From Hungatella sp. UBA5385 (GTDB lineage Bacteria; Bacillota; Clostridia; Lachnospirales; Lachnospiraceae): 64,000 nt of DNA. The stretch lies in the NCBI GenBank assembly GCA_002409995.1, contig DHOR01000040.1:354926-418925 (forward strand), written 5' to 3'. Below the pieces are notes generated by a model. The model saw nothing but the letters and a program-made list of their open reading frames with translations, was not told the DNA's origin and made no database searches. Below, in pieces: positions 52,387 to 62,151 of this stretch. The translations under genes were made by a program, and so were the position numbers. Within the stretch, counting starts at the first letter, position 1, and every line of letters begins with the position of its first letter.

Positions 52387-52425
52387 AAAGGAATTGACTA
52401 ACTAATTATCAGTCAATTCCTTTTC
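52387..52425. terminator. Bidirectional terminator between yihY-like gene and cysK
   Basis: AAAAGGAATTGACT and its exact complement (14-bp stem, 11-nt loop) between convergent genes, with T/A tracts on both sides. Confidence 0.85.
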
Positions 52426-52443
52426 CTATCTTATCTTCATCAA

Positions 52444-53373
52444 TTACTGAAACAACGGTGTTGACAAATACCTATCACCTGTATCAGGCAGAAGCACTAC
52501 AATCTTCTTACCTGCATTCTCAGGTCTCTTAGCCAGCTGAGCTGCTGCATATAAAGCTGCGCCTGAAGAGATGCCAACTAAAATGCCCTCTGTTGTTGCA
52601 ACTTCTTTGCCAGCTGTATAAGCGTCCTCATTCTGCACCTGAATAATCTCATCATAAATCTCTGTATTAAGAATAGTTGGAACAAAACCTGCGCCAATTC
52701 CCTGTAAACCATGAGATCCTGGAGCACCTCCGGATAATACAGGAGAAGCGGCTGGCTCTACTGCCACAATTTTAACAGAAGGCTTCTGGCTCTTTAAATA
52801 CTCACCTACACCTGTAATTGTTCCGCCAGTCCCTACACCTGCCACAAAAATATCCACCAACCCATCTGTATCTTTCCATATCTCTGGACCTGTAGTCTCT
52901 CTGTGTGCTGTCACATTGGCCGGATTATCAAACTGACCCAGAATCACTGCTCCGGGAGTCTCCTGTTTTAATTCTTCTGCTTTTGCAATGGCACCTTTCA
53001 TTCCCTTGGCGCCTTCTGTCAGTACGATTTCCGCTCCATAAGCCTTTAATAAATTTCTGCGCTCAACACTCATCGTCTCAGGCATTGTTAAAATGGCCTT
53101 ATAACCTCTCATTGCTGCAATACTTGCAATTCCGATTCCTGTATTGCCTGAGGTAGGTTCAATAAGAGTTGCTCCAGGTTTCAGTACACCTGATTTTTCT
53201 GCATCGAGGATCATGTATAAAGCTGCACGGTCCTTTACACTTCCTGCCGGGTTTAAGTATTCCAGCTTTGCGATTACAGATGCCCCCAGATCATGCTTTT
53301 TCTCATAATTGCACAACTGTACCAGGGGGGTGCTTCCAATTAGTTCTACTGCGCTCTTTCTGATATTTGCCAT
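52444..53373 (-). CDS. cysK: Cysteine synthase A
   Basis: A 309-residue O-acetylserine sulfhydrylase. PLP lysine K47 in NPAGSVKDRA, phosphate/substrate loop PTSGNTG near 73-79, GVGTGGTITGVGEYL and the C-terminal PDTGDRYLSTPLF with the PLP-ring serine/threonine region are present. Standard length. Standalone gene, so regulation by a local cys operon is not seen. Confidence 0.96.
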   Translation of the reverse strand: MANIRKSAVELIGSTPLVQLCNYEKKHDLGASVIAKLEYLNPAGSVKDRAALYMILDAEKSGVLKPGATLIEPTSGNTGIGIASIAAMRGYKAILTMPETMSVERRNLLKAYGAEIVLTEGAKGMKGAIAKAEELKQETPGAVILGQFDNPANVTAHRETTGPEIWKDTDGLVDIFVAGVGTGGTITGVGEYLKSQKPSVKIVAVEPAASPVLSGGAPGSHGLQGIGAGFVPTILNTEIYDEIIQVQNEDAYTAGKEVATTEGILVGISSGAALYAAAQLAKRPENAGKKIVVLLPDTGDRYLSTPLFQ

Positions 53374-53422
53374 AATCTTCCCCTTTTCTAATTTAATACT
53401 GATTTTATATGAATTCTAAATA

Positions 53423-54916
53423 TTATAACTGATATAAGGCGCTGTACTTCTCTTTTAGATACTGAATATAGTATTTGGGTGTAAAATCTTCTCCTGTTGT
53501 ATCCTTTAGAATCTGACGGCTGGTTTTAAGCTTTCCATAGCTGTGTATATGCTCTCTTAAATACTCACGGATCACATCAACCTTACCATCTCTTAACAGA
53601 CCTTCAAAATCCATCTCTTTTTTCATATGGTAATAAAGCTGTGCACCAAATGCACTGCCTAAAGCATAGGAAGGGAAGTATCCAAAAGAACCCTGGGACC
53701 AGTGAATATCCTGAAGTACACCGTTGGCAGGACCATCCGGACAAATTCCTAAATATTCCTCATATTTGTCTTCCCAAATCTTAGGCAAATCCTTCAAATC
53801 TATATTCTCTTCCACAATCATTTTTTCAATTTCATAACGAATCAATATATGAAGACTGTAACTCAGCTCATCAGCCTCTATACGGATGAGCCCCGGCTCT
53901 ACCTTATTGATGGCATCTACAAACTGTTCTCTGGTAACATCCTTTAACTGTTCAGGGAAAAATGAAACCAGTTTTTCATATAATGGCTCCCAGAATGCAG
54001 GGCTTCTGCCAATAATATTTTCAAAGAAACGGGACTGTGATTCATGCATGCCCATAGAAGCTCCCTGACCAACCAGAGTCTGGGTAATTTCATCAGAAAT
54101 CCCCTGTTCGTAGAGACCGTGACCAGCCTCATGTATTACAGAAAACAGAGAACTGTCCACACGGTCACTGTAATGGGTGGTAATTCTCACATCATGATTA
54201 TGAAGGTTGGTTGTAAATGGATGTGCACTGACTGCAAGAACTCCCTTATTAAAATCAAAGCCAATATATTCTGCCAGAAATACCGCCAGTTCTCTCTGCT
54301 TTTCCTCGGAATAATCGCCTTTTAAAAATCCATTTTCAATGGTTCTTCCATGATCCTTAATCTCTTTTAATAATGGAACAATCTCCTCCTTCAGTTCTCC
54401 AAAGAACTGATCAAGAAGCTCCATGTTGAAATCCTTTTCATAGGTATCCAGCATTATATCGTAGAGTTTACGTCCCTCTTTGGAGCGGTAAGAGGCAAAT
54501 TTCTTCTGATAATCCACAACCTTCTCAAGAGTAGGGATAAAAGCATCAAAGTCTCCGTCTTCTTTTGCTTTGGACCAGATTCTGGTGGATTCAGATACAA
54601 GCTGGGCATTATCTCTGTATTCTTTGGAGGGGATGCAGACAAGCTCTTCTCTCACCTCTTTAGCCTCAGCAGTAATTGCCTTTTCTATCTCTGTCAGGGA
54701 ATCATCAGCTTCGCAGTTTTTAATTGCTTTCTCCATGTCTTCCCCTGTCATAACCCTGTAATATTCCTCTGACAATGCGCCGATTACATTGGCAGTATAA
54801 GAGCCTGCATCCGGAGGAGCAAGAGTCTCATTATCCCATTCCAGCAGAATGAGGGAAGTCTGCAGTGCCATAGTTTTTTCCAGTAATGATGATAACGCTT
54901 CATAAGATTTACTCAT
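53423..54916 (-). CDS. M32 family metallocarboxypeptidase
   Basis: A 497-residue cytoplasmic zinc carboxypeptidase (thermostable carboxypeptidase 1 type). All five family motifs are readable in order: SAHPFTTNLH, DVRITTHY, HEAGHGLYEQG (HExxH zinc site), MHESQSRFFE, and RIEADELSYSLHI. ATG 54916 follows GGAGGTTATAT; the upstream open frame to 54973 is not family-like. Confidence 0.95.
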   Translation of the reverse strand: MSKSYEALSSLLEKTMALQTSLILLEWDNETLAPPDAGSYTANVIGALSEEYYRVMTGEDMEKAIKNCEADDSLTEIEKAITAEAKEVREELVCIPSKEYRDNAQLVSESTRIWSKAKEDGDFDAFIPTLEKVVDYQKKFASYRSKEGRKLYDIMLDTYEKDFNMELLDQFFGELKEEIVPLLKEIKDHGRTIENGFLKGDYSEEKQRELAVFLAEYIGFDFNKGVLAVSAHPFTTNLHNHDVRITTHYSDRVDSSLFSVIHEAGHGLYEQGISDEITQTLVGQGASMGMHESQSRFFENIIGRSPAFWEPLYEKLVSFFPEQLKDVTREQFVDAINKVEPGLIRIEADELSYSLHILIRYEIEKMIVEENIDLKDLPKIWEDKYEEYLGICPDGPANGVLQDIHWSQGSFGYFPSYALGSAFGAQLYYHMKKEMDFEGLLRDGKVDVIREYLREHIHSYGKLKTSRQILKDTTGEDFTPKYYIQYLKEKYSALYQL

Positions 54917-55002
54917 ATATAACCTCCATTTATTTGCAAAAAATTTAAAATATATACTTTTCTGACAAAGCATAATTTACCCGGTAAATATGCATAAAGT
55001 CA

Positions 55003-55027
55003 GAGACACCCAGTAAAGTAGTGTCTC
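55003..55027. terminator. Hairpin after the 5'-3' exonuclease gene
   Basis: GAGACAC (55003-55009) and GTGTCTC (55021-55027), with an outer GCAT/ATGC extension. The tail is only moderately T-rich, so it is a weak terminator call. Confidence 0.45.
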
Positions 55028-55060
55028 CATGCTTTTCATATTCATTCAACAATCGTTTTA

Positions 55061-56137
55061 TTATCTGCCTGGGGAAAACACAGAGCTTTCCTTAATATCC
55101 AGACGTTTTAACCACTGTTTCACATTTTTTTCTTTATATGACCCGGAAGAAAAGTCTTCCAGTATGTAATCCATAGGAATATCCCTTTTAATGGTTGCCA
55201 GAGTCTTGGATAGTCTGGCTGCTGCCTCTCCGCACAACTCGTCTTCGCTTGTTTTTGTCATAGCCTTATAAGGAGAGCGGCTGATGAGAAGTTCCTTTTT
55301 CCAAAAATCCTGAAGCTCCTTTAGAGAGGTTTTATCATTTTCCGCTTCATGAATGGCTTCATAGATTCCTTCTACAGTCCCATATTCTCCAAGTAACAGA
55401 GGTGCTGCACTGCTGACACCCTTGACTCCCGGAATATTATCGGAAGGGTCTCCCTGAATTCCCTTTAGATCAATGATCTGATGAGGCCATACACCTTCTT
55501 CAGCATATACGTGATCTGCAGTAAACTCAAATACCTTTTCAGGCAAATTAAAGTCTTTTTTCGTCAATCCATAGGCAGAGTAATATTTCTCATATAATTC
55601 ATCTGCCTTATCCTGTTTTGCCTGCACCATCCAGGCTCTTACATTATATTCATCATCAACTAACTGCAGGTAGTCATGATCCTTGGTCATCACCACCATA
55701 GAAGCCTCTGCTTTAAAACGATCCACAAGACTTCCTGCATAATCGTCGGCCTCGTACTGATCATTATAGAGCACCATAAACCCACATTCTTCCAGAAGCT
55801 TCTCCATCAGTATAAACTGGTCCTTTAACGGTTCCGGAGTTTTAGACCTGGTTCCCTTATAATCAGCATATAGTTCCCTGCGGAAGGTGTCCCTTGTCTT
55901 ATCAAAAACAAATGCAATGTAGTCCGGTTTCTGTCGTTTCATAAGGGAAACTACCATCTTAATCATTCCAAATACTGCATTGGTATAGGTTCCGTCCTCT
56001 GCATGAAGAATCTTATGATAATGCTTTTCCTTCTCTTCATCTGTCTTTGCAAACATAATCTCTCTTGGTAAAACGGCATAATAACAGGTTGACAGCATAG
56101 AGGAACCGTCAACAATTATAAATTTTTTATCAGTCAT
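55061..56137 (-). CDS. Standalone 5'-3' exonuclease (PolI N-terminal domain-like)
   Basis: A 358-residue protein of the FEN/PolA-N nuclease family without a polymerase domain. The metal-site acids appear in IIVDGSSML, AFVFDKTRDTFRRELYADYKG, YEADDYAGSL, VMTKDHDYLQLVDD, and a helix-hairpin-helix region DLKGIQGDPSDNIPGVKGV. It is longer than B. subtilis YpcP (about 296), with an insertion near 30-45 and a longer tail. ATG 56137 has GGAG 6 nt ahead. Likely works on Okazaki flaps or repair. Confidence 0.9.
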   Translation of the reverse strand: MTDKKFIIVDGSSMLSTCYYAVLPREIMFAKTDEEKEKHYHKILHAEDGTYTNAVFGMIKMVVSLMKRQKPDYIAFVFDKTRDTFRRELYADYKGTRSKTPEPLKDQFILMEKLLEECGFMVLYNDQYEADDYAGSLVDRFKAEASMVVMTKDHDYLQLVDDEYNVRAWMVQAKQDKADELYEKYYSAYGLTKKDFNLPEKVFEFTADHVYAEEGVWPHQIIDLKGIQGDPSDNIPGVKGVSSAAPLLLGEYGTVEGIYEAIHEAENDKTSLKELQDFWKKELLISRSPYKAMTKTSEDELCGEAAARLSKTLATIKRDIPMDYILEDFSSGSYKEKNVKQWLKRLDIKESSVFSPGR

Positions 56138-56171
56138 GTACTTCTCCAATCAATTCAGTGACAAATTAAGT

Positions 56172-56405
56172 TCAGCAGAAATATTGATGTAAATCCGCTT
56201 CATTCTTTGCGCCGCTGCGCTTCATAATCTCTTTTCTCTGTTGTCCGGATAAACCCTTCCACAGCTTCTGAACACGTGGATCTGAAAATCCCACATATTC
56301 CACTCCGTTCCTCTCACATTCATAGGATGACATGTAATGATTGAGGGCGCTCCATTCCACGTAAAACTCGTTGATTCCTCTGCTGACTGCAGCTCCTTTT
56401 GCCAT
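56172..56405 (-). CDS. Small conserved-looking protein of unknown function
   Basis: A 77-residue soluble protein, rich in charged and aromatic residues (VEWSALNHYMSSYECERNG, VGFSDPRVQKLWKGLS). It has a good ribosome binding site (GGAGG, 8 nt before ATG 56405) and lies between the NUDIX gene and the exonuclease gene on the same strand, which supports it being real. I do not recognise the family. Confidence 0.7.
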   Translation of the reverse strand: MAKGAAVSRGINEFYVEWSALNHYMSSYECERNGVEYVGFSDPRVQKLWKGLSGQQRKEIMKRSGAKNEADLHQYFC

Positions 56406-56433
56406 ATGCACTTCCTCCCCGATGGCTAGATTT

Positions 56434-56474
56434 TAAAAGAAAATGAGACTGGTTTATAACCCGCCTCACTTAAG
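56434..56474 (-). terminator. Terminator after the NUDIX gene
   Basis: Minus strand GTGAG-GC-GGGTT-ATA-AACC-A-GTCTCA followed by TTTTCTTTT, between the NUDIX stop and the small unknown gene. Confidence 0.6.
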
Positions 56475-56481
56475 TTCAGGC

Positions 56482-56934
56482 TCAGAAATATTTTTTATTG
56501 CCCCATAAATTGCTCTTCTTCAAATCCAGATATTCATTATATGCTTTCTCTAATATCTGCTTTTCATTGGAAAACTTCAGAAGATGATATGCCTCATGGA
56601 ACTTATAATATCCTGAATCTACAAAATATTCTTCTCGTTGTGGTTTACTGTAATAACTGTCAGCCATCATCAGATACCAGTGTACATCCTTCTCCACCAT
56701 ATCCTGAGGTGTGCTGAACGAATACTGGCTTTTACCAATATATTTTATTATAGAGGCACTGACTCCGGTTTCCTCTTTCACTTCACGAAGAGCGGTCTCT
56801 TTGTACTCTTCTCCTGCTTCTACAGTTCCCTTTGGCAAAACCCAACCTTCATATTTATTTTTATAATTTTTATATAAAACCAGAATTTTACCGCGAAATA
56901 TAACCACACCGCCACAGCTAGTTGCTTCTATCAT
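56482..56934 (-). CDS. NUDIX hydrolase
   Basis: A 150-residue pyrophosphohydrolase. The Nudix box is complete: GTVEAGEEYKETALREVKEE then TGV (G-x5-E-x7-R-E-U-x-E-E-x-G-U, near 36-58). The opening EATSCGGVVIFRGKILVLYK resembles diadenosine polyphosphate or NTP hydrolases of the bis(5'-nucleosyl)-tetraphosphatase type. Substrate not certain. It has its own promoter. Confidence 0.92.
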   Translation of the reverse strand: MIEATSCGGVVIFRGKILVLYKNYKNKYEGWVLPKGTVEAGEEYKETALREVKEETGVSASIIKYIGKSQYSFSTPQDMVEKDVHWYLMMADSYYSKPQREEYFVDSGYYKFHEAYHLLKFSNEKQILEKAYNEYLDLKKSNLWGNKKYF

Positions 56935-57007
56935 TGCAATCCCTCCAGACTGAACCGTTAATTATATAACAAAATTAACGATTAGGTGTGTCTCATAGAC
57001 TGGGTAT

Positions 57008-57036
57008 AGTATACCTCTTTTTTGGCATATATGCAA
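57008..57036 (-). promoter_or_regulatory. Sigma-A promoter of the NUDIX gene
   Basis: Minus strand TTGCAT (57031-57036), 17-bp spacer, TATACT (57008-57013), about 75 bp before the start. Confidence 0.6.
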
Positions 57037-57105
57037 GTCTGGAATCTTTTTTCCAATGGCCTGTTTCGTTATAAAGCCGTTGTAAAATTCTGTAATTCCC
57101 TTACT

Positions 57106-58530
57106 TTATCTTGAGAAATAAAGATCAAAAAGAGATCTGGCAATAGGAGCTGCCGCCTTTCCTCCTGAGCCTCCCTCTTCTACAATGACACTGACAACCA
57201 CCCTTGGATTCTCTGCAGGTGCAAAGCCTACAAACCATGCATGGGTTTCTTTGTCCTTGTCAAATTCCGCTGATCCTGTCTTTCCTGCAACTGTATAGCT
57301 GTCAGTTCTCACAGCTGAGCCTGTGCCCTCAGTTACTACAGTCCGCATCAGCTCTGTCATATTGGCAGATTCTTCCGCAGTCATCAGTGGTCCATAGGAT
57401 TCAGGCATAAACTTTTTGATCACATCTCCCCCTGCATTTTCCACATGATCGATAAAATAGGGCTTCATCAAAACACCGCCATTGGCAATGGCAGCTGTAA
57501 TCATGGCATTGTGCATAGGAGTAATCTGGGTCTGCCCCTGTCCTATAGAGGTCTGAAGGACCTGCCAGGTATCCGCACCAGCATCCATAACATAAGAGCT
57601 TTTACTATAGGCAATGGCAAGCGGCAGTTCTTTATTAAACAGCAGTTCCTCTGATGTGGTTTTTAACGGGTTTAAATTCAGTGAAAGCCCTATATTGGCA
57701 AATGCTCCGTTACAGGAGTTAGCAAATGCAGACACAAAGTTCTGATGACCGTGAGCTGTCTGATGATAACATTTGATCACATAATCTCCCACTTCATAAT
57801 AGCCATCACAATCAAAGGTATAATCCTTATAATTACCTGGATTCTCCCTCATATATTCCAGAGCTGTCACCATCTTAAAGGTGGAGCCTGGAGGATACAG
57901 TCCCTGGGTTGCTCTGTTTAACAGCTGGCCAGAGGTATTCTCTTCCGCTACCAGATGATCCCAGTCAGCAAGAAGGGTGTTAGGACTATAATCCGGCTTG
58001 GATACCATAGCAAGTACCTTGCCTGTATCAGGCTCCATAACGATAACAGCGCCTTTTCTGCTGCCAAGGGCATCATAGGCCATTTTCTGAAGATCAACAT
58101 CAAGGGTAGTGATCACATTATCTCCCTGATTTTTCACAGAGGAAAGTTCATTGACCACCTGTTCCACCAGATTCACATGGCTGGTAAGAAGATAGAAATT
58201 AGCCAGAGCTTCAAGCCCCGTCTTCCCTTTGGAAGAATATCCCACTACATGGGCAAATAAGCTGTCATAGGGATACTGGCGGATTTCATTCCCCTCTCCA
58301 TCTATGCTGGTAACAGCCAGCACTCTGCCATCCCTGCTCTGAATTTCGCCTCTGAGAACACGGTCTGAAAAACTATCCAGCCTGGCATTATAAGAATTGT
58401 TAATCACATTTTCACTTTTTACCTGAAGAAAATATCCAAAATAAAGGATCAGTCCGGCAAACACTGCAACCACTGCATAGGTGATCTGTAAAATATGGCG
58501 GTTTGCTTTGGATTTTTGATTATTTTTCAT
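57106..58530 (-). CDS. Class B penicillin-binding protein (PbpA/FtsI-like transpeptidase)
   Basis: A 474-residue peptidoglycan transpeptidase: one N-terminal membrane segment (about 16-38), a short non-catalytic region with VLRGEIQSRDGRVLA, and a transpeptidase domain (about 155-470). Active-site motifs are PGSTFKM (SxxK), FANSCNGAF (SxN) and AGKTGSAEF (KTG). Short for an FtsI/SpoVD protein; closest in layout to PbpA of SEDS-bPBP pairs. ATG 58530 has GAGGAAG ahead and overlaps the upstream FtsW/RodA gene by 11 bp, so they are coupled. Confidence 0.92.
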   Translation of the reverse strand: MKNNQKSKANRHILQITYAVVAVFAGLILYFGYFLQVKSENVINNSYNARLDSFSDRVLRGEIQSRDGRVLAVTSIDGEGNEIRQYPYDSLFAHVVGYSSKGKTGLEALANFYLLTSHVNLVEQVVNELSSVKNQGDNVITTLDVDLQKMAYDALGSRKGAVIVMEPDTGKVLAMVSKPDYSPNTLLADWDHLVAEENTSGQLLNRATQGLYPPGSTFKMVTALEYMRENPGNYKDYTFDCDGYYEVGDYVIKCYHQTAHGHQNFVSAFANSCNGAFANIGLSLNLNPLKTTSEELLFNKELPLAIAYSKSSYVMDAGADTWQVLQTSIGQGQTQITPMHNAMITAAIANGGVLMKPYFIDHVENAGGDVIKKFMPESYGPLMTAEESANMTELMRTVVTEGTGSAVRTDSYTVAGKTGSAEFDKDKETHAWFVGFAPAENPRVVVSVIVEEGGSGGKAAAPIARSLFDLYFSR

Positions 58531-59842
58531 AGTCTTCCTCTTCTTCATTGCGCTTTAAGATATAAAGCCCCTGAATCACACTGAATATAATAAATGTGCT
58601 GAGAATTGAGCTTCCGCCATAGCTGACAAGAGGCAGGGTTACTCCTGTGGAAGGGATGAATTTGGTCACTCCCCCCACTGTTAAAAACACCTGAATAATA
58701 TAAACACAGCCAAGACCAAAAGCAATTAATTTGTAAAATACTGCCTGCATCTCACTGGCAATCATCATAAACTGAAGGAAACATCCAAGACAGATAAGAA
58801 GCACACACAAGGCAAATATTCCTCCCAGTTCCTCTGAAATAGCAGAGAATATAAAGTCCTTCTCAACCACAGGAATTTTACCCGGCATTCCCTGAAACAG
58901 GCCCATACCAAACCAGCCCCCTGTACCAATGGCAAAGAGAGACTGGGTAATCTGGTATCCCTTCGTATCAATATCTGCCCATGGGTTGCGCCATGCAGAA
59001 ACTCTAACCCTGACATGAGAAAACATCTGATAAGCCAGAACTGCCGCTGCGCTGCCGCTTCCTGCTCCTGCGATCAAATAGCTCCATTTGCCTGTTGCAG
59101 CAAACAGCATAAAAATATAAGTAAGAAAGAAGATAAGTGCACTTCCCAAATCCTTGGAAGCAACCAGAATCAGCACATGAAGAGCAGCCACTCCTGTAGT
59201 AAGCAGGACTGTCTTAAAATCCACTGAACGGTAAAACATAGCTGCCACAAAGAATACAAAGCTGATCTTAACAAACTCAGAAGGCTGAAAGGAAAAATCT
59301 CCGATTCCCAGTGAAAGCTGAGCCCCATAACTATTATTGCCCGCGATTAAAACAACAAAAAGCAGTAACAGTCCAATCCCTCCATATACCCATGGAATTT
59401 TGGAAAGCTGCCACATTCTGTCTATTATGAATGGAATAATCCATGTAAGCAGAGCCACTGCCACTACAATCACAAACTGCTTTAATGCCTTATCAAAAGA
59501 CAGCCTGGTAAGAATAATAAATCCTACAGCCAGCAGCATACACATATTATTGACTAAAAGCCTGGATACATTTTTATAAAACAGCCGGTAAACAAAGATA
59601 TAGCATAAAAAGAACATCAGCTGAGCCATATAAAATGCAATGACTCTCTCATCTCCTGTCTTCAGCCAGATAATCACATAAGCCAGAAGATGAATCAGAA
59701 GCATGGCATGATTCTGACGTCTGCATATTCTTTTCTTCTTTTTCTCATCCTTAAATGCAAAAAAGCGGAAATTATAGTATGTGTACAATGCCATCAAAAG
59801 TATCATCAGATACTTTGAGATATCAACAATAAGATTAACCAT
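58520..59842 (-). CDS. FtsW/RodA/SpoVE family (SEDS) glycosyltransferase
   Basis: A 440-residue polytopic protein with about 10-12 membrane segments. SEDS signatures: FSFQPSEFVKISFVFFVA, KDLGSALIFFLTYIFML (with the key Asp region), AISEELGGIFALCV and GVTLPLVSYGGSSILSTF. SEDS proteins polymerise lipid II and work with a class B PBP, here the overlapping downstream gene. Whether it serves division, elongation or sporulation is not decided by sequence. Confidence 0.94.
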   Translation of the reverse strand: MVNLIVDISKYLMILLMALYTYYNFRFFAFKDEKKKKRICRRQNHAMLLIHLLAYVIIWLKTGDERVIAFYMAQLMFFLCYIFVYRLFYKNVSRLLVNNMCMLLAVGFIILTRLSFDKALKQFVIVVAVALLTWIIPFIIDRMWQLSKIPWVYGGIGLLLLFVVLIAGNNSYGAQLSLGIGDFSFQPSEFVKISFVFFVAAMFYRSVDFKTVLLTTGVAALHVLILVASKDLGSALIFFLTYIFMLFAATGKWSYLIAGAGSGSAAAVLAYQMFSHVRVRVSAWRNPWADIDTKGYQITQSLFAIGTGGWFGMGLFQGMPGKIPVVEKDFIFSAISEELGGIFALCVLLICLGCFLQFMMIASEMQAVFYKLIAFGLGCVYIIQVFLTVGGVTKFIPSTGVTLPLVSYGGSSILSTFIIFSVIQGLYILKRNEEEEDYEK

Positions 59843-59852
59843 AGATACGCAC

Positions 59853-62081
59853 CTACTCTATGCCACGTTTAAAATGGCCCCTTGTAAATTCACCTTCTAA
59901 CAAGCTGTCTGTTCTTCCATATAAGAAGCGCTGGCTGAAATTCTCAATAATTTCCCTGGTCTGCTCTCCATCTTCAACTGTAAATTGTAACCGCAGCGCA
60001 GAGGGACCAAGTCTTTTCACCTGCTCCTCCAGCCCAGCCAGAGACAGAGGATCTGTATTGTAAACGGTATTATAGCAGAAGGTACAGTGATTTTTCACTG
60101 GAAATTCTTTGTTAAGGCGGTCTTTCAGCATTAGAACTCCCGGCTTTTTATCGCAGCCTGACATTCCCTGATGTAAGCACTGGGCAGTTACCATCATTGG
60201 CAGACGTCCGTATACCAAAAGCTCACCGGGAATTGTCAGTTTCCCCAGTTCTTTTGCATTTAATTCAACAGGCCAGGTCAGACTGTCTGCTCCTAAGCCC
60301 TTCATCATGGCTTCTGCCTGCTGATTCATGCCATACATTCCATAGTCAAACACCATCGGAAGCGTGATTGCATGGCTCTTTAGATACCCGACTTCCTCCA
60401 TGGAGCGGATTAAGACTCCGTCAAATCCTGCACCGGTCAGCTTGTCCATATTACGGTCAAAAAAGGTTTCCCCCTCAGTTCTGAAGATATGAGGCATGGT
60501 CAGCATACATTCTTTTCCTGCCTTATGGCAGCTATCTACTGTATTCTTCCAAAGATCAGGGGAAAATTCTGCTGCATCAATATAAATTCTTTTTATGCCA
60601 TCTGCTTCCAGAGCAGCTGTAAGCGAATCGGGACGTTCTAATGACACATAGAGTTTAAAAGTATTAAGAGAATCATCTGTTTTCCTTCTATCTTCTCTGT
60701 CAGACCTTTTTTTATTATCACCATCGTCATTATCATTATCTGCAAAATCCGCTTTATGATTCAGTTTCTCTCTTTTATATACAGCAAGCACCGCTTCTTC
60801 CAAAGCTTCCAGACCTTTTCTTCTCAAATCATTGAGAGCCTGGACAGGCATAAAGATATTGCCGCCAATTGTAATCTCAAGATTATCAAATACAAAAGGT
60901 GTATTGCCTGTTTTCTCCAGCTGTTTCTTCACCTTATCCTGACCCATAGGCTGATTGAGGGCAGTCTGCACCACATCACCATAGACTGTAACCGTCTGTC
61001 CGCAGCCATTTAAAATCAGACAAGATTTTTTCCCTTCTTCCAGAAATACAGAACCCTCTATAGGTTCTCTCACCTGTTTTCCCACATATTCCTGATCCAG
61101 TCTGTCAAAAAGCTCCTGATTGCCTTCTCTAAATGCAGGTTTTTCCTTCCAGACCACCATATCCCGTCCATTGTGCTTCTTGTAATAGCCATCGGTTTGA
61201 CCGCCTCTGTCAAATAGATCCCTTAATATCTGCCGGTCTGCCTCTTCCACATGATAACCCTTTCTGCCTGAGGAAAGATAGAGGTCCACATATTTGCTGT
61301 AAACGCTGACAACTCCGGCTGTATAGCGGGGACTTTTCATCCTTCCTTCTATCTTCATGGAATAAATCCCTGCTTCTATCATATCCGGAATCAGATCAAG
61401 AGTTGCTAAATCCTTTAAGCTGAGGACATAGCGCTCATCCTTTTTATTAAGGGTCTTTCCGCCCTGCTTCACATCAAAAGGAAGACGGCAGGTCTGTGCG
61501 CATCTGCCTCTGTTGCCGCTTCTGCCTCCAATCAGACTGCTGAACAAACACTGACCGGAGTAACAATAACAGAGAGCCCCGTGAACAAAGCTCTCAATCT
61601 CAATATCTACTTCTTGATGAATCCGGTCAATCTCACGAAGAGACAGCTCTCTTGCAGTAACCACCCGTTCTGCTCCCAGCTCTTTCATAAGTCTGGCACC
61701 ATAGACACCAGTAATGGTCATCTGAGTGCTTGCATGAATGGGAAGGTCTGGGAAATGCTTTCTCACAAAAGAAAATACACCCATATCCTGAACAATCACT
61801 GCATCAAGGCCATGGATATAATAGGGATACAGATAATCATACAGCTGTCCCATCTCCTGTTCCTTCATAAGAGTATTCACTGTCATATACATTTTCTTAC
61901 CATGAAGGTGGACGTAATCCATTGCCTCCAGCAGCTTATCCTCATCGGGATTGTCCGCATAGGCTCTTGCACCGAATTTGCTGCCTCCGATGTAAATGGC
62001 ATCTGCACCTGCTGCAATGGCAGCCTTTAAACTCTCCACTGATCCTGCCGGAGCCAAAATCTCTACTTTATTCTCTCTCAC
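59853..62081 (-). CDS. U32 family peptidase (RlhA/YrrO-like, with DUF3656)
   Basis: A 742-residue protein. N-terminal U32 TIM-barrel-like domain begins VEILAPAGSVESLKAAIAAG; the cysteine cluster FVHGALCYCYSGQC and RGRCAQTCR (near 168-200) is the likely metal site, with two further C-terminal cysteines in NHCTFCYNTVYN. A DUF3656-like middle and a highly charged linker (around residue 450-475, DNDNDDGDNKKRSDRED) precede a second barrel half. Characterised relatives act in prephenate-dependent rRNA/tRNA hydroxylation. The GTG start at 62081 has AGGAGG ahead. Upstream is zapA. Confidence 0.9.
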   Translation of the reverse strand: MRENKVEILAPAGSVESLKAAIAAGADAIYIGGSKFGARAYADNPDEDKLLEAMDYVHLHGKKMYMTVNTLMKEQEMGQLYDYLYPYYIHGLDAVIVQDMGVFSFVRKHFPDLPIHASTQMTITGVYGARLMKELGAERVVTARELSLREIDRIHQEVDIEIESFVHGALCYCYSGQCLFSSLIGGRSGNRGRCAQTCRLPFDVKQGGKTLNKKDERYVLSLKDLATLDLIPDMIEAGIYSMKIEGRMKSPRYTAGVVSVYSKYVDLYLSSGRKGYHVEEADRQILRDLFDRGGQTDGYYKKHNGRDMVVWKEKPAFREGNQELFDRLDQEYVGKQVREPIEGSVFLEEGKKSCLILNGCGQTVTVYGDVVQTALNQPMGQDKVKKQLEKTGNTPFVFDNLEITIGGNIFMPVQALNDLRRKGLEALEEAVLAVYKREKLNHKADFADNDNDDGDNKKRSDREDRRKTDDSLNTFKLYVSLERPDSLTAALEADGIKRIYIDAAEFSPDLWKNTVDSCHKAGKECMLTMPHIFRTEGETFFDRNMDKLTGAGFDGVLIRSMEEVGYLKSHAITLPMVFDYGMYGMNQQAEAMMKGLGADSLTWPVELNAKELGKLTIPGELLVYGRLPMMVTAQCLHQGMSGCDKKPGVLMLKDRLNKEFPVKNHCTFCYNTVYNTDPLSLAGLEEQVKRLGPSALRLQFTVEDGEQTREIIENFSQRFLYGRTDSLLEGEFTRGHFKRGIE

Positions 62082-62104
62082 TTAATCCTCCTGCTATTAC
62101 AAAA

Positions 62105-62143
62105 AAGAAAGAAAGGATGTCCTGGCACTGCCACCAGACATCC
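62105..62143 (-). terminator. Terminator after zapA
   Basis: Minus strand GGATGTC-TGG paired with CCA-GGACATCC (one bulge), followed by a T-rich stretch TTTCTTTCTTTTTT. It lies between zapA and the U32 gene. Confidence 0.8.
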
Positions 62144-62151
62144 CCCATTAT

